A stretch of 55,865 bases of DNA from Bacteroidota bacterium (lineage in GTDB: Bacteria > Bacteroidota > Bacteroidia > Bacteroidales > B18-G4). Of the stretch, positions 1 to 10,200 are shown in pieces. Made by a program: the position numbers and the translations under genes. Position 1 is the stretch's first letter. Every line of letters begins with the position of its first letter. Location of the stretch: contig JABMQZ010000128.1 in NCBI GenBank assembly GCA_013202965.1, forward strand, positions 1-55,865, in the 5' to 3' direction. The notes beneath the pieces are model-generated. The model did not search any database. It was not told where the DNA came from and worked only from the letters and a program-made list of their open reading frames with translations.

Positions 1-8
1 CCTCTGTC

Positions 9-78
9 CCGCCAAGGCGGTACATCTCCCCTGAAAATCAGGGGAGCTTATTAGGAAACCTCACGGCAAGCCACGAGG
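9..78. repeat. Palindromic intergenic repeat (MITE/REP-like, left-truncated by window edge)
   Basis: Three consecutive inverted repeats occupy the leader: CCGCC-AA-GGCGG at 9-20, CTCCCCTGA-AAA-TCAGGGGAG at 26-46 (a perfect 9-bp stem) and an imperfect stem CCTC..GGC-AA-GCC..GAGG at 59-78. Such GC-rich hairpins in AT-rich spacers are typical of dispersed non-coding repeats in Bacteroidota genomes. Only one copy is in this window, so its repetitive nature is inferred. It could also act as a terminator for a gene to the left, but no T-run follows the stems. Confidence 0.5.
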
Positions 79-128
79 AATCATTTGATTAAACTGAATA
101 ACAACGATCTAAAACTTACACCAACACC

Positions 129-3125
129 ATGAAACGGATCATTACTACAATCTTACTCATTGCATTTACGTTTAGCATGGCCACACAGGCCCAGGGCTGG
201 AGAAACAATGAAATGGAAGTCAGGGTTGAAATCAACAGCCCTGCTACCTTTAATTCATTATCGGATCTTAAACTCATTGGAGATTATTCATACGACCATG
301 CCATACTCTATGTGATCCCGAGGGAGGCAGAACAACTTGATAATGCCGGCATTCAGTATGAAGTACTAAAAGATGACCTGAACGCTTATTATAAAGATTT
401 CTGGAATAACAGGGCCTCCTACCATTCATACCAGGAAATCGTAGACCTGGCAGATAGCCTGTCCACTGAATTTCCTGACATCTGCATGAAAGTGATGTAT
501 GGCACTTCAATACAAGGCCGGGAGCTGGCAGCACTGAAGATCAGCGACAATGTAACTGCCAACGAAAACGAAGCCGAAGTATTTTTCGATGGCGGTATCC
601 ACGGTGACGAGATAGGTGCGGCAGAAAACTGCATTCGCTTTGCCCGTGACCTTTGCATAAAATATGGCAGCGATCCTGATGTTACTTTCCTGATCGACAA
701 TCGTGAGATCTGGATCTATTACATGGTAAACCCTGACGGACGTGAAAATATGAGCCGCTACAATGCTGCCGGGGTTGATCTGAACCGTGACTATGGCTAT
801 ATGTGGGATGCCTGGGGAGGCAGCACTGGAGCTTTTTCGCAGATCGAAATAAAGAGCTTGCGCAACTGCAGTTATGAGAACCAGTTTGTGGTGCATACCA
901 CCTATCACAGCGGTACCGAATACATTTCCTGCCCCTGGAGTTACCGGCCGGAGACACCAGCCGATATGGACCATATTCTTCAACTGGCAGAAGTGTACTC
1001 CGACGTTTCCGGCTACGCTAATATGGAATTCGGACAGGGAAATTCAGGTATGTATGCCATCAACGGCAGCACCAAAGACGGAAATTACGGTGCCATGGGA
1101 TCCATCAGCTGGTCCATGGAGATCTCCTACAGCAAACAACCTCCGGCTTCACAGCTTATGCAGTATTATAACTGGAACTATCCATCCATGATAGCAATGA
1201 TAGAGTATTCGGGATACGGCCTTGAAGGAACAATCACTGATGCCAGCACTGGAGACTCAATTCAGGCTACCGTATTCATCAATGATTATTTGCAATGTTT
1301 TTCCGACTCAACTGCAGGTGATTACCATAAATACGTATTGCCGGGCAAATATGCCATCACCATTGTGGCGAACGGCTATGAAACCCAGACCACAACTGAC
1401 AGTGTGGAGGTAAGCGAATTCAGTAGCACGATCACCGATTTCCAGATGCTTCCTCTTGACTCATCCCGCTGGTATGCATGGCGCATGATCAGCAGCCAGA
1501 TCCCCGGCAACAACACTGTGGATGAAGGAAACACCCAGGCATTGATCGGTGCTCCGGACATGATAAACTATTCCATAGGAAAAAATGGATGGGTGGTTGT
1601 TGATATGCAAATACCTATCCTCGATAAACCCGGAAACGATATCAAGGTTTTTGAGGGTGATTTTTCTGCTGAAGGCTATTCCTGCTTTGCCGGATCAAGC
1701 ATGGATGGACCATGGATACTTATGGGTGAAGCAACAGGAAGTGCGGAATTCGAATTGTCGGTAACCGGCCTGAATGAGGCAAGGTATTTTAAGATTGTTG
1801 ATGATGGTGATGGTGCTCAAAATGCAGCAGATGCCGGCTTCGACCTGGATGCTATCAGTGATCTGGAACATTTCTGGGGAGTATTCATTCTCTTGTATGA
1901 ATATACCCTTGATGATGAAAGTGGCAATGGGCATCTCGAACAGGGTGAGTCTGCCAACCTTATCGTAACTCTGGGGAATAACGGAAACGTAACTGCTGAA
2001 AATGTTATCGCATCTTTGTCAACTACATCCCCATACATCAATATTACCCAGTCGACAGCCAACTACGGGACACTTGTCCAGAATCAATCAGCTGAAGGAA
2101 CATTTTCATTCGAAGTGGATGATGACACACCTACCGGAGATACGGTATTCTTTACCATCGATGTCACCGCCAACGGCGGAATATATGCAACATCTTTCAA
2201 CCTGGCATTCATCGTAGGAAAGTATCCTATTCTTATCGTCGACCTTGACCATAACCATAATTCAGGCACAGAGATGCAAACCATTATCTCCAACATTGAC
2301 CTGACAGCCACATATGAAACTTCTTTTCCAGATGACCTTGACCTCTACCAGTGTGTATTTGTCTGCCTGGGTGTATATAGTGATAACCATGTACTTACAA
2401 CAGCGGAAGGACAGGAACTGGCAGCATACCTCAACCACAACGGACGCCTGTACATGGAAGGTGGAGATACCTGGGCATATGATAACCCCACTCCGGTCCA
2501 TAGCATGTTTAAAATCCAGGGCATTGAAGATGGCAACAGTGATCTCGGCCTGATCTTTGGGCAGGATGGCTCTTTTGCCGAAGGAATGACTTTCCCTTAT
2601 AGTGGAGATAATTATTATATCGACAGGATTGCTCCGATAGACAATGCCTTTGAACTCTTTCGTAACCAGATACCATCTTACTGTAATGCAGTAGCCCTGG
2701 ATGAGGGTACCTACAAAACCGTAGGAGCATCATTTGAATTCGGAGGACTCGCTAATAATCAGCAAAGCACAAAGGAAGAACTCATGATAGAAATTCTTAC
2801 CTTTTTTGGTGGAGTGATTACTGGTACCGAAGAACTGCTTGCTGAAGACAATGCTTTCATGCTTAAATCATGGCCAAATCCTTTCAGTGATCAAATCAGT
2901 TTTAGTTTTAGGCTGGATGAAGCAACTCATGTTTCACTGGATATTTACGATCTGAACGGTAAAAAAATCACAGGCCTTGCCGCGAACACCTTTACTGCGG
3001 GAACCCATCTTGTGTCATGGAACGGAACTTCCGCCAAAGGAAATAATATGCCCAGGGGAATGTACCTTTACATCCTGAAAACAGATGACAGACAACAAAC
3101 AGGAAAAATAATTCTTACACGGTGA
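129..3125 (+). CDS. Secreted M14 zinc carboxypeptidase with T9SS sorting domain
   Basis: A 998-residue secreted metallocarboxypeptidase that should remove C-terminal residues from peptides outside the cell. Residues 1-21 are a signal peptide ending in AQA/Q. The M14 catalytic domain covers about 100-360. Zinc ligands are visible as H158 and E161 in GIHGDE and H260 in TYHSG. The substrate-binding Asn-Arg lies in GVDLNRDYG, and the catalytic Glu is E331 in SWSMEIS. A carboxypeptidase-regulatory-like beta domain follows (about 365-440), then an Ig/CARDB-like domain with a DESGNGHLEQGES loop. Residues 699-894 form a Rossmann-like module that recurs in two C25 proteins and the C1 protein of this window. 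The last 85 residues (WPNPF...IILTR) are a type A T9SS tail. It opens the protease island; 282 bp separate it from the next gene. No clear promoter was found in the short visible leader. The family call is firm; substrate preference is unknown. Confidence 0.93.
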   Translation: MKRIITTILLIAFTFSMATQAQGWRNNEMEVRVEINSPATFNSLSDLKLIGDYSYDHAILYVIPREAEQLDNAGIQYEVLKDDLNAYYKDFWNNRASYHSYQEIVDLADSLSTEFPDICMKVMYGTSIQGRELAALKISDNVTANENEAEVFFDGGIHGDEIGAAENCIRFARDLCIKYGSDPDVTFLIDNREIWIYYMVNPDGRENMSRYNAAGVDLNRDYGYMWDAWGGSTGAFSQIEIKSLRNCSYENQFVVHTTYHSGTEYISCPWSYRPETPADMDHILQLAEVYSDVSGYANMEFGQGNSGMYAINGSTKDGNYGAMGSISWSMEISYSKQPPASQLMQYYNWNYPSMIAMIEYSGYGLEGTITDASTGDSIQATVFINDYLQCFSDSTAGDYHKYVLPGKYAITIVANGYETQTTTDSVEVSEFSSTITDFQMLPLDSSRWYAWRMISSQIPGNNTVDEGNTQALIGAPDMINYSIGKNGWVVVDMQIPILDKPGNDIKVFEGDFSAEGYSCFAGSSMDGPWILMGEATGSAEFELSVTGLNEARYFKIVDDGDGAQNAADAGFDLDAISDLEHFWGVFILLYEYTLDDESGNGHLEQGESANLIVTLGNNGNVTAENVIASLSTTSPYINITQSTANYGTLVQNQSAEGTFSFEVDDDTPTGDTVFFTIDVTANGGIYATSFNLAFIVGKYPILIVDLDHNHNSGTEMQTIISNIDLTATYETSFPDDLDLYQCVFVCLGVYSDNHVLTTAEGQELAAYLNHNGRLYMEGGDTWAYDNPTPVHSMFKIQGIEDGNSDLGLIFGQDGSFAEGMTFPYSGDNYYIDRIAPIDNAFELFRNQIPSYCNAVALDEGTYKTVGASFEFGGLANNQQSTKEELMIEILTFFGGVITGTEELLAEDNAFMLKSWPNPFSDQISFSFRLDEATHVSLDIYDLNGKKITGLAANTFTAGTHLVSWNGTSAKGNNMPRGMYLYILKTDDRQQTGKIILTR
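2223..2810 (+). other. Recurrent ~195-residue Rossmann-like module, copy 1 (in M14 protein)
   Basis: Residues 699-894 of the M14 protein. Conserved landmarks are IVDLD...SG at the start, FVCLGVYS.NH, LYMEGGDTW, TPVHSMF, FAEGMTF and SFEFGG, ending in FFGG. Alternating beta strands and helices suggest a class I glutamine-amidotransferase-like or ThuA-like fold, without a recognisable catalytic triad. The same module is at 6246-6836, 22759-23355 and, on the - strand, 49646-50236. Confidence 0.7.
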
Positions 3126-3407
3126 TGCACTGAATTTCGGATCATATCACCCTGATGACTACTACAAAACTATGATAACTGCCCTTATTCTCCTGATCCC
3201 GGCCACAAGCTTGCTTTTGTATTATACCTGCATGTTTCCAGATGCCGCCGGGATTCAAATTGAAGTTTTTACATATGAAAACAGCGATATCTTATTATAT
3301 ATGCCTAACTTGCACGACCAAAACTTAAAAAACCTTCTGCCTGAAGCAGATCAACAGCAAAAAATAACGATTGTCAAATAATCTTAATTAAACTAAACAA
3401 TACCATC

Positions 3408-6400
3408 ATGTACAAACATTACAAAATTCTCTTAGCAATTTTACTTCCTTTACTAAGCGTATTCTCTCTATCGGCGCAAACCTTTGTTTTCAATGACAGC
3501 TGGGCCGGAGCCGGCTTCAATCTGGCCCTTGAAACACCCGATGGTGTTGAAATAATCTATTCAATTGAAGAATTTTATATGGATGAAGTTTCCGTGAAAG
3601 GCACTGCGATGAAAGCAATTCATCTGCCCGGGAACCTCATTCCAAACAATGAAGGAGCTCCTGATCTGGCAGGACGCGGGCAGTATATTGCCATCCCGCA
3701 AGGTGCCACAGTAAGCTACAATATTATCTCTTTCAGGACAGAAACATATCATAATGTTGAAGTTGCGCCTGCACCCCGTCTTCCATTGGACACGGATGAC
3801 AGCCCGCTGGAATATCATAAAGATGAAAGCATCTATTCTGTCGATGCATTTTACCCTGCCGAAGCTGTTCAGCTTTCCAAAGTTACCAGCATCAGAGGCG
3901 TAGATGCTGTCATACTCGGAATTACTCCCTTTCAGTATAATCCGATTAGCAAAGAATTGGTCGTATACCGCGACCTTCAGGTAGAAGTCATTTTTGAGGA
4001 TGGCAACGGGCAGTTTGGCGATAATCGTTATCGCAGCCGCTGGTTTGATCCCATTCTCAGGGATCAGTTATTGAATTTTACTTCACTCCCTGAAATCGAA
4101 TACACTAGCCAGGCTGGCAGCAAAGATGACGGTTTTGAGTATGTGATCATCACCCCCGACAACCCTGTTTTTACTGCCTGGGCTGATTCGCTGAAATTAT
4201 TCAGGAACATGCAGGGGATCAGTACAGGGATCTATACCATCACCGAAGTTGGAGGAAACAATGTTACCACCATTGAAGACTTTATCAATAACGCATACAA
4301 CACCTGGGTCATACCACCGCTGGCTTTCCTGATCATGGCTGATTATGGTGCAACTGGTGACGGGATCCTTGCTCCGATATGGGATAACTATTGTGCTTCA
4401 GATCATATTTATGGCGATGTGGATGGCAATGGTATGGCAGATGTGATCATGGCACGGATGACCGCACAGAATGAAACACATTTAGAGAACATGGTCGGGA
4501 AGATCATTGATTATGAAACAAATCCTCCCACATACGAAAGCTTTTATAATCCTATCACTGCACTGGGATGGCAGACAGAACGCTGGTTCCAGATCTGCTC
4601 TGAATCTGTTGGCGGATTCTTCAAGCATATTAAGGCTAAAGATCCTGTACGTATCAATGAGATTTATGCAGGGAACCCTGCAGTGGATCCATGGTCAACA
4701 GCAACAAATACAAATACCATTCTTGGTGTGTTTGGGCCCAACGGCCTTGGCTACATTCCTGCATCACCTTCTTCATTGGGAGGATGGTCAGGGGGCAATG
4801 CCACAGATGTTAACAATGCGATCAATGCAGGGGCCTTTCTTCTGCAACATCGCGACCATGGAGGCACCACAGGCTGGGGAGAACCTGCATACAACAACAA
4901 TAGTCTTGATGGGCTTTCAAATGAAGATCCGGTATTTGTTTTCTCCATCAACTGCCTTACCGGTAAATATAACTGGTCAGGGGAGTGTTTTGCAGAGAAA
5001 TTTCACAGGATGGAATATGGCGCCCTCGGAATTATTGCTGCTTCAGAAGTTTCATATTCCTTCGTGAATGACACTTACGTTTGGGGCCTTTACGACTATA
5101 TGTGGCCGGAATTCCTGCCACAATTCGGACCAACCATAACTGAAGAAAGAGGCATGCTGCCTGCATTTGCCAATGTGGCGGCCAAATATTTCCTGCTAAA
5201 TTCAAACTGGCCATATAATACCGGCAACAAGGAGGTAACCTATAACCTGTTCCATCACCATGGATGTGCCTTCCAGACTCTGTATTCAGAAGTTCCGATG
5301 AACATGATGGTAATGCACGACAACGTACTTCTTGCCGGTACCGGCAGCTTCACCGTTATCGCCGATTCCGGTGCTTTCATCGCACTATCATTCAACGGTG
5401 AGATCATGGGTACTGCCGAATCGGATGGCACACCTCAAGTCATTAGCATTACACCGCTCATCCCGGGTGACGCTTTTGATGTAGTGGTGACCTTGCCTAA
5501 CTACTTCCGTTATCATGCTGTTGTTGATGTGATCCCTGCCAATATGCCTTATGTGGTTTATAATGAATATGCCCTCAATGACGCAAGCGGCAATGGCGAC
5601 GGCATACTTGACTATGGAGAATCAGTCTTACTTTCATTGACTCTTGAAAATGTCGGCCTCGTAGATGCACTCGGTGTTGATGCCGATATTTCTACAACAA
5701 ACAGTTTTATCACCATTACAGATAATACTGCCTACTTCGGTGATATTTTATCATTACAAACAGTCACTGTTACCGATGAGTATGCATTTGATGCTGCTGC
5801 AGACATCAGCGATGGCGAATGGGTTACTTTTAATGTAATTGCTACGGATGGAGATTCTGTGTGGACCAGTGCATTCCCAATTCAGGCCCATGCCCCTGTT
5901 ATGGAATATATCAGTTTTAGCCTGGATGATGCTGCCGGGAACGGGAACGGACGCCTTGATCCGGGTGAAACTGCAGAAATTACTGTGAGCATTGGGAACC
6001 AGGGCTCATCTGAAGCCTATAACGTGAGTGTAGAGATGACTTGCAGCGGAGATTCATATGTTACGGTAAACAACGGACCTATTGATGTAGGCGATATGCC
6101 CGGACAGACAACGGGTGATGCCGTATTCAGCGTTACAGCAGCTGATAACACACCGGGAGGGTTTAATGCCTTATTCTCTGTGCATATCAATGCAGACCTC
6201 GGTATTTCCGGAGCAGGTGGTTTCGATATTATTGTCGGGCAGTTTTCAGCACTTATACTGGATCTCGACCCGGTCCACCATTCCGGACCGGAAATGATGC
6301 AAGCTTTTGAAGACCTGGACCTGATTGCCAGTTATGCAACCTCTTTCCCTGCCGACCTCAGTATATACAAATCGGTTTTCGTTTCCCTTGGAGTCATCTT

Positions 6401-7151
6401 TACCGGTCATGAGCTGACGTCTGTTGAAAGTTCAACACTTGTTCAATACCTTTATACTGGCGGAAAACTTTACCTGGAAGGCCGCAGGACCTGGTACGAT
6501 GATCCGCAGCAGCCGATCCATACCAAATTCAATATAGAGGTGGTAGTAGATACCTGGTTTGAATATGATACCATCACAGGAGAAACAGGAACTTTCACCG
6601 AAGGCATGGTCTTTCAATATAGCGGGTCCACTCCATTTAACGACTATTATATGCTCTCTGAAGGCAGTGCATTTACCATTTTCACAAGCCCGACTCCGGA
6701 TTATGGAGCTGCAGTCGCTTATGATGAAGGTTCATATAAAACCATAGGCTGTTCCTTTGAATTCGGCAGCCTGCTCGATGCTGATAATCCGTCAACAAAG
6801 AAACAACTGATGCTTGAATATCTAGAATTCTTTGGTGATATCGTTACTAATGTTCCTGACGAAAACCAACAAAATATTTCAGCTTCACTTGGAGATTCAT
6901 ATCCAAATCCATTTACTGATCAAACGACCATATCATTCAGCCTGCAAGAAAATATGCCGGTAAGGATTGAAGTGTTCAGTGTTACCGGAACAAAAGTGGC
7001 AAGCCTGCTTGATAAGAACCTGAAAGCCGGTGATCATGCTGTTCAATGGGATGGAACAGATGCCCAGGGCAATAAATTGAATAGTGGAATATACTTAATC
7101 AGCTTGAAGACCAGCTCAGTAAATGCCACTAAAAAGGTTATCCTCTATTAA
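3408..7151 (+). CDS. C25 gingipain-family cysteine peptidase, T9SS-secreted (RDHG sub-type)
   Basis: A 1247-residue secreted cysteine endopeptidase. Residues 1-23 are the signal peptide (cut after LSA). A pro-domain runs to about 240; it holds NNEGAPDLAG and GITPFQYNP, which also occur in the genes at 7234 and 19897. The C25 domain is about 245-640, with predicted catalytic H484 in HRDHGG and C516 in SINCLTGKY, 32 residues apart. A C25-type Ig domain follows (640-730). Two CARDB-like domains come next, each opening with an acidic loop (DASGNGDGILDYGE and DAAGNGNGRLDPGE). The Rossmann-like module is 947-1143, and the T9SS tail starts at YPNPF near 1163. No terminator is visible after the gene. 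The family is secure. Whether it cuts after Arg, Lys or something else cannot be told, because the segment differs from both Rgp and Kgp. Confidence 0.93.
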   Translation: MYKHYKILLAILLPLLSVFSLSAQTFVFNDSWAGAGFNLALETPDGVEIIYSIEEFYMDEVSVKGTAMKAIHLPGNLIPNNEGAPDLAGRGQYIAIPQGATVSYNIISFRTETYHNVEVAPAPRLPLDTDDSPLEYHKDESIYSVDAFYPAEAVQLSKVTSIRGVDAVILGITPFQYNPISKELVVYRDLQVEVIFEDGNGQFGDNRYRSRWFDPILRDQLLNFTSLPEIEYTSQAGSKDDGFEYVIITPDNPVFTAWADSLKLFRNMQGISTGIYTITEVGGNNVTTIEDFINNAYNTWVIPPLAFLIMADYGATGDGILAPIWDNYCASDHIYGDVDGNGMADVIMARMTAQNETHLENMVGKIIDYETNPPTYESFYNPITALGWQTERWFQICSESVGGFFKHIKAKDPVRINEIYAGNPAVDPWSTATNTNTILGVFGPNGLGYIPASPSSLGGWSGGNATDVNNAINAGAFLLQHRDHGGTTGWGEPAYNNNSLDGLSNEDPVFVFSINCLTGKYNWSGECFAEKFHRMEYGALGIIAASEVSYSFVNDTYVWGLYDYMWPEFLPQFGPTITEERGMLPAFANVAAKYFLLNSNWPYNTGNKEVTYNLFHHHGCAFQTLYSEVPMNMMVMHDNVLLAGTGSFTVIADSGAFIALSFNGEIMGTAESDGTPQVISITPLIPGDAFDVVVTLPNYFRYHAVVDVIPANMPYVVYNEYALNDASGNGDGILDYGESVLLSLTLENVGLVDALGVDADISTTNSFITITDNTAYFGDILSLQTVTVTDEYAFDAAADISDGEWVTFNVIATDGDSVWTSAFPIQAHAPVMEYISFSLDDAAGNGNGRLDPGETAEITVSIGNQGSSEAYNVSVEMTCSGDSYVTVNNGPIDVGDMPGQTTGDAVFSVTAADNTPGGFNALFSVHINADLGISGAGGFDIIVGQFSALILDLDPVHHSGPEMMQAFEDLDLIASYATSFPADLSIYKSVFVSLGVIFTGHELTSVESSTLVQYLYTGGKLYLEGRRTWYDDPQQPIHTKFNIEVVVDTWFEYDTITGETGTFTEGMVFQYSGSTPFNDYYMLSEGSAFTIFTSPTPDYGAAVAYDEGSYKTIGCSFEFGSLLDADNPSTKKQLMLEYLEFFGDIVTNVPDENQQNISASLGDSYPNPFTDQTTISFSLQENMPVRIEVFSVTGTKVASLLDKNLKAGDHAVQWDGTDAQGNKLNSGIYLISLKTSSVNATKKVILY
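6246..6836 (+). other. Recurrent ~195-residue Rossmann-like module, copy 2 (in C25 protein)
   Basis: Residues 947-1143 of the C25 protein at 3408. It begins ALILDLDPVHHSG and shows FVSLGVI, LYLEGRRTW, FTEGMVF, VAYDEGSYKTIG and SFEFGS, ending FFGD. It matches the module of the M14 protein in order, length and motifs. Confidence 0.7.
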
Positions 7152-7170
7152 TAAATGGCCTAAAATTTTG

Positions 7171-7178
7171 TATCTTTG
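7171..7178 (+). promoter_or_regulatory. Bacteroidota -7 promoter box TATCTTTG
   Basis: TATCTTTG followed by CA matches TAnnTTTG exactly, 56 bp ahead of the ATG at 7234. No clear TTG sits at the ideal -33 distance. It suggests that the gene at 7234 has its own promoter. Confidence 0.6.
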
Positions 7179-7233
7179 CACTGTTTTTCAGAAAATCGTA
7201 ATTAAATAAATAAACACACCAAAAAAAAGAAAA

Positions 7234-10200
7234 ATGAAAATTTCAGTATTTGTAAAACAAATGGGTATTAAGCTATTCACCCTTATGGTGATGGCCCTTT
7301 TTATTTCATCAACAATATTTGCCGATGAAGTAAGATATACAGACAGCTGGGCAAATCAGGGTTATAACCTTGTCCAGTCTGAAAACACGCGTGTGAATAT
7401 TATTCACTCCGTAAACAGTTTTAGCTTCAACAACATGCTGATCAATGGCGAAGAGATGACAGTGATCAACATGCCGGGTGTGCTTCTTCCCAATGATGAA
7501 GGCGCTCCAAACCTGCCCGGAGCGGGAAGGTATATTGCCATGCCTGTTGGTGCTACAGCGAAGCTGAATATTGTGAGCATGCGGACCGAAACTTTTAGCA
7601 ACATCGAAATTGCTCCTTCTCCACGTATTCCTTTTGAGAATGATGACAGTCCGTTGCACTATGAAAAGAACATGGCAATTTACGGGCAGAATGCCTTTTA
7701 TCCTGCCAATCCGGTTAAACTCTCCGAGCCTGCAAAAATCCGTGGCGTTGACGTTGTAATGATGGGTATCACTCCTTTCCAGTACAACCCACTTACCAAA
7801 GAGCTGATCGTACTTCGTGATATTGAAGTAGAAGTTGTTTTTGAAGGCGGAAACGGGCAGTTTGGTGATGAAAAATACCGTAGCAGATGGTGGGATCGTA
7901 TTATGGCAGATGCGATCATGAACTATGGTTCTCTACCGCTTATGGATTACAATTGGATGCACGAAGGTAGCCAGCGCGCCGGTGACGGATGCGAATACCT
8001 TATTATCACCCCTGATGGTGCTGATTACGTGGCAAGAGCAGATGAGATTGCTGAATTCCGTAACAAACAGGGAATCCTTACTGAAGTGGTAACCCTGACC
8101 GATGTTGGCGGAAACACAACCAGTGCAATAGAAACATTTATAAATAATGCTTATAACAACTGGAGCATTCCTCCTTCAGGAGTATTGCTTCTCGGTGATT
8201 TTGGAACCAGTAGCACAAATAATGTGATCGCCCCGATCTATAATAGCTACTGTGCTTCTGATAATATTTATGCAGATGTTGACGGTGATCACCTTCCGGA
8301 GATGGCTTTTGGCCGTATTACAGCAAATAATACCACACAACTGGAAACCATGGTAAGCAAATTCATCGACCATGAAACCAACCCGCCAACCAATCCCGAT
8401 TTCTATAACAACCCGATCACGGCAGTTGGCTGGCAAACCGAACGCTGGTTCCAAATCTGTGGTGAAGCCGTTGGCGGATACTGGAAAAATACCCTGGGCA
8501 AAGACCCGGTACGTATCAATGCCATTTATTCCGGTACCCCGGGCAGCACCTGGTCAACCGCTCCCAACACTGCTACTGTGGTGAATTATTTCGGACCCAA
8601 CGGCCTTGGTTACATACCTGCGATGCCTTCTACATTGGGAGGATGGTCAGGTGGAAATGCAACTATGATCAACAACACTATTAACAATGGGGCTTTTATC
8701 ATGTTGCACAGGGATCATGGCAACACAACTTTATGGGGTGAGCCATATTACACCAATGCCAACATTGGTATGCTCACCAATGAAGACCTGACATATGTAA
8801 TGTCTATAAACTGCCTCACCGGTAAATACAACTGGTCCGGTGAATGTTTTACCGAGAAATTCCACCGTCATACATCAGGTGGCCATAATTCAGGTGCTAT
8901 CGGGCTTACAGCAGCTTCTGAAACTTCCTATTCTTTCGTAAATGATACTTATGTGTGGGGCTCAATCGATAATATGTGGCCCGGATTCATGCCTCTTTAT
9001 GGTACTGAATTCCCACAGGATTATATTATGCCTGCCTTTGGTAATGCCTCAGGCAAGTATTTCCTTCAGCAGTCGGGCTGGCCTTATAATACCAGCAATA
9101 AAAGGGTAACCTATCACCTTTTCCATCATCATGGAGGTGCTTTCATGACACTGTATTCTGAAATACCTGTTGACCTTAGCGTCGTTCATGATAATGTAAT
9201 TCCTTTTGGTTCTACTGCCTTTAACGTTACCGCCAACAATGGCTCTCTGATCTCTCTTTACTATGATGGAGAGATCCTCGCCACTGCTACGGGAACAGGT
9301 TCACCTGTGGTTATGAATCTCCCGGCCTTACCCCTGAACTCTGATGTTACGCTGACCGTAACAAAGCAAAACTTCTTCAGGTACGAAGCGATCATTCCTG
9401 TATTGGAAGTACTTCAGGCGAATTTTGAAGCCGATATTACTTCAATCTGCCCGGATGGTGTTGTCAACTTTACTGACCTTAGCCAGGGAACCCCTATTGC
9501 ATGGTTATGGACATTTGAAGGTGGCGATCCTGCTTCTTCCACAGACCAAAACCCACAGGGCATTACATATAATACTCCCGGGACATGGGATGTAACACTT
9601 GAAGTAACGAGTACTTCCTCAAGCAATTCTTATACCATAAACGACTACATCACAGTGATGGAAAATGTTACGGTTGTTGCTGCTGTTACTGCCACTGCAG
9701 AAGATATCTGCGAAGGTGAAGAAGTAAGCTTCACTGTTACAGTGGACAACGGTGGACTTACACCTGCTTTCCAGTGGAAACTGAATGGCGTTGATGTGGG
9801 TGGCGGAACAGATATTTATGTTACCAATAGTCTGGCTGATGGCGACATTGTAAATTGTGAAGTGACTTCTTCCCTCGAATGTACCATTGAAAACCCGGTG
9901 ATGTCAAATGACATTGTGATGACCGTAAATGAGAACCTACCCGTTGGTATTACCATAGACACTGAAACTGTCGAAATTTGTGCTGGTAGTGAGGTAATCT
10001 TTACCGCAATACCTGAAAACGGGGGTGATACACCTGTTTACCAGTGGAAAGTCAATGGAATCGATGTAGGAACCAACAGTGCAGAATACACAACTTCTGA
10101 TCTTGTTGACGGCGATATGGTAAGTTGTGAACTGCTTTCCAATGCAAACTGTATTACTGGAAATCCAGCCATGTCAAATGAGATTACTATCACCGTATTT

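Noticed and set aside
507-983. Long antisense frames opposite the peptidase genes
   Set aside because: They mirror strongly coding sequence on the other strand and carry no domain features of their own.
3172-3381. A 69-codon frame between the M14 and first C25 genes
   Set aside because: No promoter, signal or family resemblance; it starts inside the 3' spacer of the M14 gene and its composition is like non-coding DNA. It was left out as a gene.
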